DNA of 27,760 nucleotides, taken from the NCBI GenBank assembly GCA_963725415.1, contig CAVRZY010000230.1:1-27760 (forward strand), in the 5' to 3' direction. The notes beneath the pieces are model-generated. The model ran no database searches. It was not told where the DNA came from and was given only the letters and a program-made list of their open reading frames with translations. The stretch comes from CAVRZY01 sp963725415 (GTDB lineage: Bacteria > Acidobacteriota > Terriglobia > Bryobacterales > Bryobacteraceae). Made by a program: the position numbers and the translations under genes. Positions 1 to 7,324 of this stretch are shown here, in pieces. Numbering within the stretch: position 1 is the stretch's first letter; each line of letters starts with the position of its first letter.

Positions 1-194
1 CAATGAACACCGTCTCCCGCGGCTGGAACGAGGCCACACCGACGATCCGCGAGGGCCGCCTCCTGGAAGGCTACCAGCCACTCGGGCCGCGTCATCGGGC
101 GCACGGCGCTCTCCGGCAGGAGCATGCGGCAAGCGGGGCCTTCGATGTCTCGCGGCGGCCGGATCGTGATTTCCGAGATACCGGTGCTCGCCAT
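1..194 (-). CDS. Probable GNAT-family acetyltransferase, N-terminal part only
   Basis: The open frame starts at an ATG on the minus strand (194) and runs off the left edge, so only about 64 residues are visible. The start reads MASTGISEITIRPPRDIEGP, followed by CRMLLPES. An 'I-R-P' strand followed by a helix with a conserved-looking acidic residue is how many GNAT acetyltransferases begin, but the acetyl-CoA loop lies outside the window, so the family call is a guess. It begins 6 bases after the stop of the upstream esterase gene, so it is probably the last visible gene of the minus-strand cluster. No strong Shine-Dalgarno sequence precedes it, which fits translation coupled to the upstream gene. 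Confidence 0.5.
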   Translation of the reverse strand, partial: MASTGISEITIRPPRDIEGPACRMLLPESAVRPMTRPEWLVAFQEAALADRRCGLVPAAGDGVH

Positions 195-200
195 AGGAGT

Positions 201-1124
201 CTACTTCAGCGTCCGGGTGAAGAACTCCTCCATTTTCTCCAGGGCCTCCTCGTACCAGAGGATGCCCTGGAAGAAGCCGTGATCGGCGCCCCGGACCGTG
301 TACAACTCCGCCCTCACCCCGGCCTGCTTCAACTTGTTCAGCATGGCCACGGACTGGTGGTACGGCACCGTCCTGTCTTCGGTTCCGTGCGCCAAAAGGA
401 ACGGCGCCGCGTCGGGGCTCACGTGGGTGATCGGGGAGGCCTCCGCGTAAAGCCTCGGGTTCGCCGAAAGGCTCACGCCCAGAAACGCAGAAACCGGGTC
501 CCAGCGCAACTTGGCCGCGGCAGCCTTGTTGGCCAGTTCCACCAGATCCAGCGCCGGATTGAACACCGCCACCGCCTGCACCCGGCTCGACTGCGCCGGA
601 TGGCCCCCATTCCCTTCCAGTGCCTTGATCTGATGGGTGGTACCGAGCAAGGCTGCCAGGTGACCTCCTGTCGAGCCGCCCGCTGCGCCGATCCGGTTCC
701 CCTGGACGCGGTACTGGGCGGCATTGGCGCGCAGCCACCTCACCGCCGCCTTGGGGTCATGGACGGCGGCCGGGTACCTGGCCTCCCCCGACAGCCGGTA
801 CTCGATGCAAGCTCCCACGAAGCCCTTGGTGGCCATGTGGATGGCTTGTCGCCGCAAGGCCAGAGGGTTGCCCTCTCTCCATCCGCCTCCATGGATGTAG
901 ACCACCGCCGGGAACGGACCAGCACCGGCCTTGGGTAAATACAGGTCCAACCGCAGCCGGCGCTCACCGTAAGTGGCGTACACCACGGCGGTCTTCACTT
1001 CGACCGTGTCGGGGATCTGAACCACGGGCGTCTTGCGCACCGGCGGGGCTTTTCGCACCTGGTTCTGTTGCCCTGCGATAGCCGTCGCCACCACCAGCGC
1101 CACAACCATTGCGCGCCGCCACAT
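201..1124 (-). CDS. Exported alpha/beta hydrolase (esterase/lipase, BD-FAE-like)
   Basis: A 307-residue protein with a short N-terminal signal peptide (positive MWRR start, hydrophobic stretch to about residue 18, then QQNQVRK), so it is probably periplasmic or secreted. It carries the esterase motifs in order: the oxyanion-hole HGGGW at 78-82, the nucleophile elbow GGSTGG with Ser151, Asp250 in GTEDRTVP and His282 in GADHGFF. This is the layout of the bacterial feruloyl/acetyl-esterase-like (BD-FAE, DUF of lipase/esterase type) hydrolases, which remove ester groups from plant polysaccharides or small substrates; the actual substrate cannot be read from sequence. The start is supported by an AGGAGG about 7 bases before the ATG. 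It lies 18 bases downstream of the sulfatase gene on the same strand, suggesting joint transcription and perhaps joint use in degrading modified polysaccharides. Confidence 0.88.
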   Translation of the reverse strand: MWRRAMVVALVVATAIAGQQNQVRKAPPVRKTPVVQIPDTVEVKTAVVYATYGERRLRLDLYLPKAGAGPFPAVVYIHGGGWREGNPLALRRQAIHMATKGFVGACIEYRLSGEARYPAAVHDPKAAVRWLRANAAQYRVQGNRIGAAGGSTGGHLAALLGTTHQIKALEGNGGHPAQSSRVQAVAVFNPALDLVELANKAAAAKLRWDPVSAFLGVSLSANPRLYAEASPITHVSPDAAPFLLAHGTEDRTVPYHQSVAMLNKLKQAGVRAELYTVRGADHGFFQGILWYEEALEKMEEFFTRTLK

Positions 1125-1142
1125 GCTCCGCCTCCTATTTCC

Positions 1143-2618
1143 TTACAGGGTCGCTTCCACCAGCGGCACGGCGGGGTCTTCCAGCGCCCGCATCTCCTCC
1201 ACCATGCGGCGCGTGAGCTGCGCGACCAACTCGCGGTTACCCTTCTCCGGCGCCAGGTTCTTCATCTCCTGCGCGTCCGCCTTGAGATCGTACAGCTCCT
1301 CGATATCCGGTGGGTTCAGGTTGAGGATCAGCTTGTGGCGCTCCGTGCGGAGAGCCTTGACGGTGGGCTTCTCCGGCGTGGCGCCTCCCCCGAACATCTC
1401 ATACAGAAAGGCATCACGCCTCCGGTAAGAGCCGGCCTGCCCGCTCACCAGCGCCCGCCATGACCGACCCTGCATAGGCTTCGGCTGTTTCACCCCGCAG
1501 AAGTCCAAAAGTGTGGGAGCCAGATCCACGTTCGACACGAACGCGTCCGCGCGCTGGCCCGGCTTGATAAGGCGCGGATAGCGCGCCAGCATGGGTACCC
1601 GCAGCGACTCCTCGTACGCCTCCATCTTCCCGTGCAGCCCGTGCTCGCCGTGGAAGAAGCCGTTATCGCCGACGTACACGATGATGGTGTCCTCGGCCAG
1701 CTTCATCTCTTCCAGCGCGACCAGCAGGCGGCCCACGCTCACCTCGACCCCCATCAGGCACCGGTACTGACTGCGCTCGCGCTCGGCCCACTGCTTCAGC
1801 GGCAGCTCCGCTTCCGGCTGGGCCTTCTTCTGCGCCTTGCGGGCAGCCCGCTTGGCGGGGCGCGCGTCGGCGTTGCGGCCCTTGCCCCGCACCCGCCTCG
1901 GCTTGCCCGGATCGTCGATGACGTACGACGCGGGCGGCTTAAGCTCGACCTCCGCAAAAGCGTTCTCGTAACCTGGCGCGGGCGTGAACGGCCCATGGCA
2001 GGCCTTGTAGCCGATCCAGCAAGCGAAGGGCTGCCCCGCCCGGCTGGCGCGCAGGAACTGGATGGCCTGCTCGGTGACGATCTCGGTGTCGTAGCCCTTC
2101 AGGTCCATCCACTGCCCGTTGATGTTCTTGCGCGGGTTCTCGTACGGGCCCTGGCCCACCTGCGCGGCCCAGTAGTCGTAGCCCGGCTGGAGGCGGTCGT
2201 CGCCGTCCATGTGGAACTTGCCAATATGCGCCGTGCGGTAGCCGGCCTCGTGCAGGGCCGTCATCACCGTCGGCAGTTGCTGATTCCACCGGGTCTGGTT
2301 GTTGTAGATGCCGTTAGCGTGCGGGTAGAGCCCCGTCAGGTTGCAGGCCCGGCTGGGCGCGCACAGCGACATGGCCACGAAGGTGTTCGTGAACAGCACG
2401 CCCTCGCGCCCGATGCGGTCGATGTTCGGGGTCTTCATGAATGGATTGCCGGTGATGCCGAGCGTGGCGTAGCTCTGATCGTCGGTCAGCAGAAAGAGGA
2501 AGTTCGGCCTGAGGAGGTCCGCCGCCGGCGCGGTGCGAATGAGGGGTCCAAAGGCCGCGCCCAGCGCCACGGGGCCCGCTTGGCCCAAAAGGCGCCTGCG
2601 CGTGATGGTGTTCGACAT
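1143..2618 (-). CDS. Exported type I sulfatase (formylglycine-dependent)
   Basis: About 491 residues from the ATG at 2618. The N-terminus MSNTITRRRLLGQAG has a twin-arginine-like core followed by a hydrophobic segment ending near APA, so Tat or Sec export is likely. The mature part starts RPNFLFLLTDDQ, the metal-binding aspartate pair of sulfatases, followed by LCAPSR, the C-x-P-S-R signature whose Cys is converted to formylglycine. HIGKFH and GDNGFFHGEHG are further active-site motifs. The role is hydrolysis of sulfate esters, probably on polysaccharides. A start 18 bases upstream (2636) is also open, but 2618 gives a cleaner signal peptide and has an AAGAG at suitable spacing. Between about residues 238 and 266 there is an unusual Arg/Lys/Ala-rich insert before the second half of the domain. 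No sulfatase-maturing enzyme is seen in the window. Confidence 0.93.
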   Translation of the reverse strand: MSNTITRRRLLGQAGPVALGAAFGPLIRTAPAADLLRPNFLFLLTDDQSYATLGITGNPFMKTPNIDRIGREGVLFTNTFVAMSLCAPSRACNLTGLYPHANGIYNNQTRWNQQLPTVMTALHEAGYRTAHIGKFHMDGDDRLQPGYDYWAAQVGQGPYENPRKNINGQWMDLKGYDTEIVTEQAIQFLRASRAGQPFACWIGYKACHGPFTPAPGYENAFAEVELKPPASYVIDDPGKPRRVRGKGRNADARPAKRAARKAQKKAQPEAELPLKQWAERERSQYRCLMGVEVSVGRLLVALEEMKLAEDTIIVYVGDNGFFHGEHGLHGKMEAYEESLRVPMLARYPRLIKPGQRADAFVSNVDLAPTLLDFCGVKQPKPMQGRSWRALVSGQAGSYRRRDAFLYEMFGGGATPEKPTVKALRTERHKLILNLNPPDIEELYDLKADAQEMKNLAPEKGNRELVAQLTRRMVEEMRALEDPAVPLVEATL

Positions 2619-2662
2619 ACTAATGACTCTTACCATTTTCGGAGGAGGAACAGGGAGGCCAG

Positions 2663-3165
2663 TCAGTTGCGCGGGCCGGGGGTCTGGGTGCGGCCCGCCA
2701 GGGGCTTGACCACCGGTCCGCCGCAGATGGCCACCCCGGTGTTCAGCAAGGCGTTGAGGAAATTGTAGAAGACCGCATAGACCATCTGTTCGGTGACCGG
2801 GCTTTTCCCCGGCAGGCGGAAATTCGGGGGCAGTTCCTTAGCCAGTTGGACCCGCAGAGACTGCGGGAGCAAGCGGCCGGAACGGTCTCTCTGGTTGCCC
2901 ACCGTAATGGGGGTTTGCACCACCGCGCCGGTCTGCCCGTCCACGTAAAACTGGCAACGCGAGAACCAGCCCAGGTTGGCCGGATCGGCCGCGTCGAACA
3001 GCAACAGCGGGTCTCGCGGCCCGGAACCGTCAGTTCCAGGCCGAACGCTCGCTTGCCGTCCTCGAGCTTGCATTCGAAGCCGGCCTGCTTGGCGATGTCA
3101 AGGAGCACCTCGGCATCCAGTTCCAGCAGGATGAACTTGTGCGGCCCAGCCTGGACGACCTGCAT
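2663..3165 (-). CDS. Hypothetical protein, frameshifted
   Basis: Two overlapping minus-strand frames together make one protein of about 167 residues. The N-terminal part (from ATG 3165) reads MQVVQAGPHKFILLELDAEV and continues to FGLELTVPG. The C-terminal part, in the next frame, continues PRDPLLLFDAADPANLGWF and then QFYVDGQTGAVVQTPITVGNQ, ending PGPRN at 2663. The join lies near 3018-3024 and needs one extra base, most simply one more G in the CCGGG run. I do not recognise the family; the middle looks like a mixed beta-strand domain and there is no signal peptide. It starts 7 bases after the macrodomain gene and ends 26 bases before the sulfatase ORF, so it sits inside the same operon. The frameshift could be a real lesion or a consensus error. 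Confidence 0.6.
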
Positions 3166-3172
3166 TCAGATG

Positions 3173-3736
3173 CTATTGTAACGGTTTCTCGTCTGCTGCC
3201 GCCAGCAGGCGCGCGTGAACCTCATAGGCAGTACGGTCGAAAAGCACCAGAATCACCTCGCGCACCTTAGTGTCCTCGCCTTGAAGATGCCGGACAACCC
3301 TATCCAGCGCGATACGCGCGGCTTCCTCCATGGGATACCCGTACACTCCCGTGCTGATGGAAGGAAAACTGATGCTGCGGAGGTCCCGCTCCTCCGCCAT
3401 CCGCAGGCAGGTGTCATAACAAGAAGCCAGCAACTCGGCCTCCCGGTGACCACCGCCGCGGTAGATGGGGCCAACGGCATGGAAGACGTGCCGGGCCGGC
3501 AGTGCGCCCGCCGTGGTCGGCGCCGCGCTTCCAGCCGGGCAGCCGCCGGTCTGCTGGCGGATCCGGTCCAGTTCCTGCATGATGGTTGGCCCGCCGGCTC
3601 GGTGAATGGCGCCGTCCACGCCTCCGCCGCCGCGCAGAGCCGAGTTGGCGGCGTTTACGATGGCATCTGCGGGTACCCGCGTGATGTCGCCGACCACCAG
3701 GCGCAACAGTTTACCGCCGGGGAACTGTCTCTCCAT
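3173..3736 (-). CDS. Macrodomain protein (O-acetyl-ADP-ribose deacetylase / ADP-ribose-binding)
   Basis: A 187-residue cytoplasmic protein made of a single macrodomain. It shows the ADP-ribose-binding motifs in order: GDITRVPADAIVNAANSAL (about residues 16-34), the glycine-rich GGGGVDGAIHRAGG loop (36-49), HAVGPIY in the middle, and SFPSISTGVYGYP towards the C-terminus, the phosphate-binding loop. Such proteins (YmdB/MacroD type) hydrolyse O-acetyl-ADP-ribose or remove ADP-ribose from proteins. A longer reading frame extends upstream to 3838, but the ATG at 3736 starts right at the domain and leaves 37 bases to the divergent HAD gene, so it is preferred. A TACTAT hexamer ends 6 bases before this ATG, which suggests a leaderless transcript. 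It is probably the first gene of the minus-strand cluster. Confidence 0.92.
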   Translation of the reverse strand: MERQFPGGKLLRLVVGDITRVPADAIVNAANSALRGGGGVDGAIHRAGGPTIMQELDRIRQQTGGCPAGSAAPTTAGALPARHVFHAVGPIYRGGGHREAELLASCYDTCLRMAEERDLRSISFPSISTGVYGYPMEEAARIALDRVVRHLQGEDTKVREVILVLFDRTAYEVHARLLAAADEKPLQ

Positions 3737-3742
3737 GTCGCT

Positions 3743-3748
3743 ATAGTA
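3743..3748 (-). promoter_or_regulatory. Candidate -10 element (TACTAT) for a leaderless macrodomain transcript
   Basis: On the minus strand TACTAT is followed by exactly six bases and then the ATG of the macrodomain gene. There is no Shine-Dalgarno sequence. A TANNNT hexamer at this distance is the known pattern of leaderless bacterial promoters; a -35 box is not clear. The assignment is tentative. Confidence 0.3.
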
Positions 3749-3773
3749 GTAGATGTAGGAAACAGTTCGCACT

Positions 3774-4604
3774 ATGCCGTCCGGACGATCTCGACCCGCC
3801 CCCGCACTGGTGCTGTTTGACATCGACGGCACGCTCACCCGGCGCGCCGGGCCTCATCATCGGCAGGCCCTGGTGGAAGCGGTTCGCCAGGTCACCGGAC
3901 TGGAGACCAGCACCGACCATATCCCGCTGCACGGCATGCTGGATCCCGACATCCTCACCCAGATGATGCGCAGAGGCGGGGCCTTGGATGCTGTGATCCG
4001 GCGCTCCATGCCACGCATCGTGGAGGTAGCCCAGCGAATCTACGTCCGCACCTGCCCGAACCTGCAACGCAAGCGCTGCCCGGGCGCGCGCACCTTGCTC
4101 GAGCGCCTCAAGCGCCGCGGCGTCCTGATGGGGCTGGTGACAGGCAACCTCACCCGCATCGGGTGGAAGAAGGTGGAACGCGCCGGCCTGAAATCCTACT
4201 TCCGTTTTGGCGCTTTCGCCGAGATGAGCCGCGATCGGGCCGGACTGGTGCGGCTCGCCATCCGGCATGCCCGCCGGCAAGGCTGGATCGATCGGAACAC
4301 GCACATCTGCCTGGTGGGCGACTCCCCCAGTGATATTCGGGCTGCCCAGGCCAACAAGATTCGCGCCATCGCCGTGGCGACCGGAATCTCCAGCCTCGAG
4401 GAGTTGTCTGGCTGTTCGCCGGACCTGCTGCTCAGGGACCTTCGCGCGCTCAAACTGAGGATGCTACTGCCTGCGATTCAGCCAGTGGGCATGGAACCCA
4501 GCAAAAACCGGGTACAGACAGCCATCTGCAAAAGCAGCAAATGGTGTCAGTCCCCGGTTTTTGCCCCTGTCGTATCAGTGTCTGAATGGCAGATGCTACT
4601 GTAA
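3774..4604 (+). CDS. HAD-superfamily hydrolase (phosphatase), 3' end extended by an insertion
   Basis: A 276-residue protein. Residues 14-23 give FDIDGTLTRR, HAD motif I with the nucleophile Asp16 and acid/base Asp18. GLVTGNLTRIG is motif II and LVGDSPSDIRAA is motif IV; an alpha-helical cap lies between residues 25 and 95. This is the layout of phosphoglycolate-phosphatase-like or pyrophosphatase-like HAD enzymes; the substrate is unknown. The last 44 residues (from about 233) do not look like a HAD domain: they are translated from the palindromic element at 4470-4591. The ancestral protein very likely ended LKLRMLL at residue 232, because the codons for MLL and the stop recur directly after the element. 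It is divergent from the macrodomain gene and 15 bases upstream of the methyltransferase gene. Confidence 0.87.
   Translation: MPSGRSRPAPALVLFDIDGTLTRRAGPHHRQALVEAVRQVTGLETSTDHIPLHGMLDPDILTQMMRRGGALDAVIRRSMPRIVEVAQRIYVRTCPNLQRKRCPGARTLLERLKRRGVLMGLVTGNLTRIGWKKVERAGLKSYFRFGAFAEMSRDRAGLVRLAIRHARRQGWIDRNTHICLVGDSPSDIRAAQANKIRAIAVATGISSLEELSGCSPDLLLRDLRALKLRMLLPAIQPVGMEPSKNRVQTAICKSSKWCQSPVFAPVVSVSEWQMLL
4470..4591. mobile_element. Palindromic MITE/REP-like element inserted in the HAD gene, with 10-bp flanking direct repeats
   Basis: The ~122-bp stretch is one long imperfect inverted repeat centred near 4531. The left half carries TGCGATTCAGCCAGTG (4472 onward) and GCAAAAACCGGG; the right half, read in reverse, gives TGCCATTCAGACACTG and GCAAAAACCGGGG. 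The inner part GCCATCTGC-AAAA-GCAGCAAATGG closes the hairpin. The direct repeat GATGCTACTG flanks it at 4460-4469 and 4592-4601, which looks like a target-site duplication. There is no transposase inside, so it would be a non-autonomous element moved in trans. The family is not identified. Confidence 0.72.
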
Positions 4605-4619
4605 AGCGAGTGGGGCGAG

Positions 4620-6050
4620 ATGGAAGCACAGTCCTTGTCCGTCAAGCGCGCCGAGGTCGAGTTCCATAACTTCGCCTCGCTGGGCGAACCGGAGCGGGCC
4701 GTCGCCGCCTACGCCGAAGAGAATGCCCGCCGCGGCGCGCTGATCCGCAATCATAGCGAGTTCATCGGAGAGATGTCACCCTTCCTGGAGGTTGGCGCCA
4801 ACGTCGGTCACAGCAGCTACATGCTGGCCAACGAGTTCGGCGCGGACGGCTTCGCGCTCGACATCTCCGCCGACGCGCTGCGCTATGGCGCGGCCTTACA
4901 GGATCTCTGGGGGCTGCCCCGGGCCCCGGTCCGCGTGGCCGGGGATGCGGAAAACCTGCCCTTCCGGGACGGCTCGGTGCGCCTCGTGCTGGCTTACCAG
5001 GTGCTCAGCCAGTTCATGGATATCGAGAGCATCTTCCTGGAAGTGAAGCGCGTTCTGGCGCCTGGCGGCGTTTTTCTGTTCGCCGAAGAGCCGCTCAAGC
5101 GGCTCCTCTCGCTGCGCCTCTACCGCTGCCCTTACTACAACCTGATGAAGCCCTGGGAGCGCAAGCTTTTCGACTGGGGCCTGCTCGGGTATCTGGTGCG
5201 GGACGTCATCGGGGCCCAACAGGAGGAGAGCTTCGGCATTCGCCAGAACCACAGCATGGGCCTCAAGGACTGGCACCGCCTGGTCGAGAAGCACTTCGTG
5301 GCCCACGAGTACGAGGTTTTCGTCTGCGAGCGCGGCTGGGGTGAGCGGCTGGTCAAGAGCCTGGCCGTGCGTCTTGATCCGCACCACTCGGTATGGGGCG
5401 CGGCCCGCTTGCTCGGCGGCACGCTCACGGCAGTGTGTCGCAAAGCGGGCACGGCGCCGGGATCTTCGCCGGACCTGGAAGCCTTCGAGCGCTTGCTGCG
5501 CTGTCCCGATTGCGGCGCCGGCCTGATGCTGGATTCCAGCGGCACGCTGGCCTGCGAGCGCTGTCCGTACCACGCCCCGAACGAGGGTGGCGTTTACAAC
5601 CTGTTGCCCTCGGCGGAGCGGAGCGAACTCTACCCAGGAGACCGCGAGGACATCGTCGATTTCTCCCGCCCCAGCCATGCCGCTCACCTCCTGGAAGGCT
5701 GGTACGAACTGGAAGGAGTGTTCGGCAATAAGTTCCGCTGGATCGGCCCGCGCGCCTTGGCCCATCTGACTCGCGTCAGCCCCGGCCCGCAGCGCCTGAG
5801 GATCCGTGGGCACGTTCACGAGTTGGCCTTCGCGCAGAATCAAACCGTGAAGCTGGCCGTGGCGGCCAACGGCAAAAGGGTCGGGGAAATGGCGCTGGGC
5901 CGACCCGGCCTGTTCATCTTCGAAGCCGACCTGCCCGAGGCCCCCGACTATACCCTGGAGATCTGGGCCACCCCCGTCTGGAGCACTCTCCAGGACGACC
6001 GCGCTCTCACGGTGAACCTGAGCATGCTGCGCCTGGTGCCCCGGGAGTGA
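4620..6050 (+). CDS. SAM-dependent methyltransferase with Trm112-like zinc ribbon and C-terminal domain
   Basis: A 476-residue cytoplasmic protein of three parts. Residues 1-280 are a class I methyltransferase: motif I FLEVGANVGHSS (55-66), the acidic end of beta-2 at Asp81 (FALDIS), GDAENLPFRDGSVRLVLAYQ for motifs II/III, and VLAPGGVFLFAEEP for motif IV. Residues 295-315 hold two Cys pairs, CPDC and CERC, as in the short zinc ribbon of Trm112/UbiE-associated proteins. The last ~130 residues form a further mixed-strand domain with no family I can name. Carbohydrate- or lipid-linked methylation is plausible for this layout but not shown by sequence. A GGGGCGAG precedes the ATG, supporting the start. 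It follows the HAD gene by 15 bases and may be co-transcribed with it. Confidence 0.85.
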   Translation: MEAQSLSVKRAEVEFHNFASLGEPERAVAAYAEENARRGALIRNHSEFIGEMSPFLEVGANVGHSSYMLANEFGADGFALDISADALRYGAALQDLWGLPRAPVRVAGDAENLPFRDGSVRLVLAYQVLSQFMDIESIFLEVKRVLAPGGVFLFAEEPLKRLLSLRLYRCPYYNLMKPWERKLFDWGLLGYLVRDVIGAQQEESFGIRQNHSMGLKDWHRLVEKHFVAHEYEVFVCERGWGERLVKSLAVRLDPHHSVWGAARLLGGTLTAVCRKAGTAPGSSPDLEAFERLLRCPDCGAGLMLDSSGTLACERCPYHAPNEGGVYNLLPSAERSELYPGDREDIVDFSRPSHAAHLLEGWYELEGVFGNKFRWIGPRALAHLTRVSPGPQRLRIRGHVHELAFAQNQTVKLAVAANGKRVGEMALGRPGLFIFEADLPEAPDYTLEIWATPVWSTLQDDRALTVNLSMLRLVPRE

Positions 6051-6097
6051 GGCCCCCTCCGAAGCTCGCTAAGCGCCAGCCTGCCCGGTCGAAAAAC

Positions 6098-6126
6098 TTG
6101 GAACAAATTGGGTGTCCCAGCGTATC
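6098..6126 (+). promoter_or_regulatory. Candidate ECF-sigma promoter of the DUF4097 gene
   Basis: TTGGAACAAA (-35, GGAAC at 6100-6104) is followed after 16 bases by CGTATC (-10, 6121-6126). The GGAAC / CGTAT pair with a 16-base spacer matches the general ECF (SigW/RpoE-like) promoter shape. Transcription would begin about 10 bases before the ATG at 6144, leaving room only for the GAGGTGAG ribosome-binding site. The remaining bases of this 93-bp gap show nothing else. Confidence 0.5.
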
Positions 6127-6143
6127 CCTCGTTGAGGTGAGAG

Positions 6144-7076
6144 ATGAGAACTTATGTCCTTGCTCTTGTTGTCCTTGCCACCCTACCTTTCCAGGTTGCC
6201 TGCGAACTGGAAGGTCTCTTTGACGCAGAGCGGTTCCACGAGGACTTCCAGTACAGCTACAACCTGAAACCGGGCGGGCGGGTTGCGCTGGAGAACTTCA
6301 ACGGTTCGATCGAGATCCTGAGCTGGGAGAAAGATGCGGTTCAGATCACCGGCACGAAGAACGCCGGCACGGAAGGCGATCTGAAGGCGCTCAAGATCGA
6401 GATCCAGGCCGATGCGAACTCGGTTCGAATCCGGACCGTCCGTCCTTCCAGCCGGCACGGCAACATGGGCGCCAAGTACTTCATCCGGCTGCCCCGCCAG
6501 GTGGAATTGGAACGAATCGCCAGCTCTAACGGATCAGTCCGTGTCGAGGAGGTTCAGGGGAACGCGCGACTAGAAACCTCCAATGGGAGCGTGCGCATGA
6601 GAAAGCTGGCCGGGCGGTTGGAGGTGCACACCTCCAACGGCGCGATCGAAGGCGAGGACCTGGAGAGCGAGGCCATTTTGCGGACCTCCAACGGAGCTAT
6701 CCGCATCGGGCGCCTGCGCGGCACCTTGGAGGCATCCACCTCCAACGGAAGCATCAACGTGCGGATGGAAAAGCCGAAGCCGCGGCAACCCTTGCGGTTT
6801 GAGACCTCCAACGGCGGCATCGAGCTGGTGCTGGAATCGCTGGAGGACAATGAAGTTCGCGCCCACACCTCGAATTCCTCCATCACCCTCCGGCTTCCGC
6901 CCTCCGTCAGAGCGCAGGTCCGGGCCAGCACCTCCCACGGTTCGATCCACAGCGACTTCGATGTGCTGACCAAAGGGCTCCTGGACAAGAACCGTCTGGA
7001 GGGCGAGATCGGCAGCGGCGGCCCGCTCATCCAGCTCTCGACCACCAACGGCTCGATTCGGGTGCTGAGGCTGTAA
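6144..7076 (+). CDS. DUF4097-family beta-strand repeat protein, exported, possible lipoprotein
   Basis: A 310-residue protein. The N-terminus MRTYVLALVVLATLPFQVAC is a signal peptide with a possible lipobox ending VAC at Cys20, although -3 is Gln rather than Leu, so lipidation is uncertain. The rest is a string of about ten short units of roughly 20 residues, each around a TSNGSI-type core: NFNGSIEI, SSNGSVRV, TSNGSVRM, TSNGAIEG, TSNGAIRI, TSNGSINV, TSNGGIEL, TSNSSITL, TSHGSIHS and TTNGSIRV. This is the DUF4097/DUF4098 pattern, predicted to fold as a stacked beta-helix in the envelope; the function is unknown. A good GAGGTGAG precedes the ATG and an ECF-like promoter lies just upstream, so envelope stress control is likely. 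Confidence 0.88.
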   Translation: MRTYVLALVVLATLPFQVACELEGLFDAERFHEDFQYSYNLKPGGRVALENFNGSIEILSWEKDAVQITGTKNAGTEGDLKALKIEIQADANSVRIRTVRPSSRHGNMGAKYFIRLPRQVELERIASSNGSVRVEEVQGNARLETSNGSVRMRKLAGRLEVHTSNGAIEGEDLESEAILRTSNGAIRIGRLRGTLEASTSNGSINVRMEKPKPRQPLRFETSNGGIELVLESLEDNEVRAHTSNSSITLRLPPSVRAQVRASTSHGSIHSDFDVLTKGLLDKNRLEGEIGSGGPLIQLSTTNGSIRVLRL

Positions 7077-7099
7077 CGACTACTGAAGCCTCATTGTCC

Positions 7100-7228
7100 T
7101 GCGGCTCGGAATGATTCCGCGTGTTGAGCGCTTTCGGGGTCGCCGAGGAATTGACGATTGAGGATTGGAGTGTCCCGCGGCGCCAGACACAGCAATCGTC
7201 AATCCTACAATCGTCAATCTCCCCGGCA
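7100..7228. repeat. Dispersed hairpin repeat, copy 1
   Basis: This fills most of the 248-bp gap between the DUF4097 gene and cmk. It shares GATTCCGNGTGTTGAGCGC, the unit ATTGACGATTG, and a 36-bp core (7169-7204) with copy 2 at 13697-13846; by eye the core differs at one base. ATTGACGATTG on the left and CAATCGTCAAT (twice) on the right can pair into a long hairpin around CCGCGGCGC. There is no open reading frame worth calling. The rest of the gap (7229-7324) shows only weak likeness to copy 2 and no clear promoter for cmk. Confidence 0.75.
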
Positions 7229-7324
7229 CCGCCGCTCGCTGGGGTGATTGGTTGCGGCTACGCCATGCTGGGGTACAACCCCCAGAAGACCGCGCTGTCC
7301 CCAGGTGTTTCATACTAGTCTGGA

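Noticed and set aside
3737..3838. Longer N-terminus for the macrodomain protein (start at 3838)
   Set aside because: It would overlap the divergent HAD gene by 65 bases and add low-complexity residues not belonging to the domain.
7100..7228. CRISPR array from the repeated ATTGACGATTG units
   Set aside because: Units are 11 bp, not regularly spaced, in both orientations, with no spacers or cas genes; they form a hairpin instead.
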